This document shows positions 63,630 to 64,000 of a stretch of DNA of 64,000 nt, piece after piece; within the stretch, counting starts at the first letter, position 1, and each line of letters opens with the position of its first letter. This DNA is from Pterois miles (lineage: Eukaryota > Chordata > Actinopteri > Perciformes > Scorpaenidae), in contig CAMQGK010000567.1 in NCBI GenBank assembly GCA_947000775.1, positions 17,251,501 through 17,315,500 of the forward strand, written 5' to 3'. A model generated the notes under the pieces. That model worked only from the letters and a program-made list of their open reading frames with translations, did not search any database and was not told the origin of the DNA. The translations under genes and the position numbers were made by a program.

Positions 63630-64000
63630 ATCTGTATCTCTAAATGGATGAAAGGACGCCACCGTCAACTCAGCCTATCTAAGACTGGGCTCCTTGTCAT
63701 CCCAGCCAGTCTATCTATACAACCACAAATCAATATCCAGCTTGGACCAACCAAACTCATACCCACAAAGTCTGCCCAGAATCTGGGTGCCATGATTGAT
63801 GACCAGCTAACCTTTAAGGTTCTTGTGGCCTCAATTACTCGGTCATGTTGATTTGCCCTGCACAACATTAGGAAAATCAGACCCTACCTGTTTGAGCATG
63901 CAACACAACTCCTGACACAGGCTCTTGTAATATCACGGATTGACTACTACAACTCCCTGCTGACAGACCTCCCTGCCACCAACATGGCTAAAGCTTAAAC
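63630..64000 (+). pseudogene. Decayed LINE reverse-transcriptase fragment
   Basis: The frame reads LSLSKTGLLVIPA, SAQNLGAMIDDQLTF, FALHNIRKIRPYLFEHATQL and ALVISRIDYYNSLLTDLPAT, the C-terminal reverse-transcriptase region of fish non-LTR (L2-like) retrotransposons. A TGA stop at about 63849 replaces an expected Arg codon (CGA to TGA is typical CpG decay), and a TAA follows at the window end. It is a dead fragment in the last visible stard3 intron. Confidence 0.8.

Noticed and set aside
1..64000. CRISPR array, operon or bacterial-type system
   Set aside because: All tandem arrays are eukaryotic micro- or minisatellites without spacers; the genes are spliced vertebrate genes.

Overview
This window is from a ray-finned (teleost) fish genome. 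The genes are split by GT-AG introns, the proteins are closest to vertebrate families, and the non-coding DNA is full of dinucleotide microsatellites, tRNA-derived SINEs and short terminal-inverted-repeat elements typical of percomorph-type fish. The species cannot be named from the sequence. Three protein genes are supported, in the order and orientation of the human 17q12 block NEUROD2 (minus) - PPP1R1B (plus) - STARD3 (plus).

Layout. 1-5.0 kb: AT-rich intergenic DNA downstream of neurod2, no gene seen. 5.0-10.1 kb: neurod2 on the minus strand, with one coding exon (6191-7267), a 2.3 kb intron and a 5' non-coding exon ending at 9603. 10.1-21.6 kb: intergenic DNA between the divergent neurod2 and ppp1r1b promoters, with two POU/homeodomain/E-box clusters that look like enhancers, a SINE, a minisatellite and a MITE. 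21.6-46.1 kb: ppp1r1b (DARPP-32), five coding exons encoding 223 residues, with a 16.7 kb first intron loaded with dispersed repeats. 46.1-52.0 kb: repeat-built spacer containing a recently copied 357-bp block. 52.0-64.0 kb: stard3 (MLN64), a non-coding first exon and 13 coding exons (410 residues); the last coding exon, about 34 residues, lies past the window end. A decayed LINE reverse-transcriptase fragment fills the last 370 bases.

Biology. NeuroD2 is a neuronal bHLH activator. DARPP-32 is the dopamine/PKA-regulated inhibitor of protein phosphatase 1. STARD3 is a late-endosomal cholesterol-transfer and ER-contact protein. They form a conserved neighbourhood rather than a pathway.

Most notable observations: (1) the fish DARPP-32 N-terminus holds three near-identical copies of an 18-residue unit, each carrying the KKIQF PP1-docking motif; (2) the Cdk5 target Thr75 of mammalian DARPP-32 is glutamine here; (3) a 121-bp insertion with a 12-bp target-site duplication, inside another transposon, carries a hammerhead-ribozyme-like core, and two further such cores occur; (4) a TTAA-type element keeps a spliced N-terminal coding exon between 41-bp terminal inverted repeats; (5) a 357-bp block copied about 2 kb away is flanked by perfect 23-bp direct repeats.
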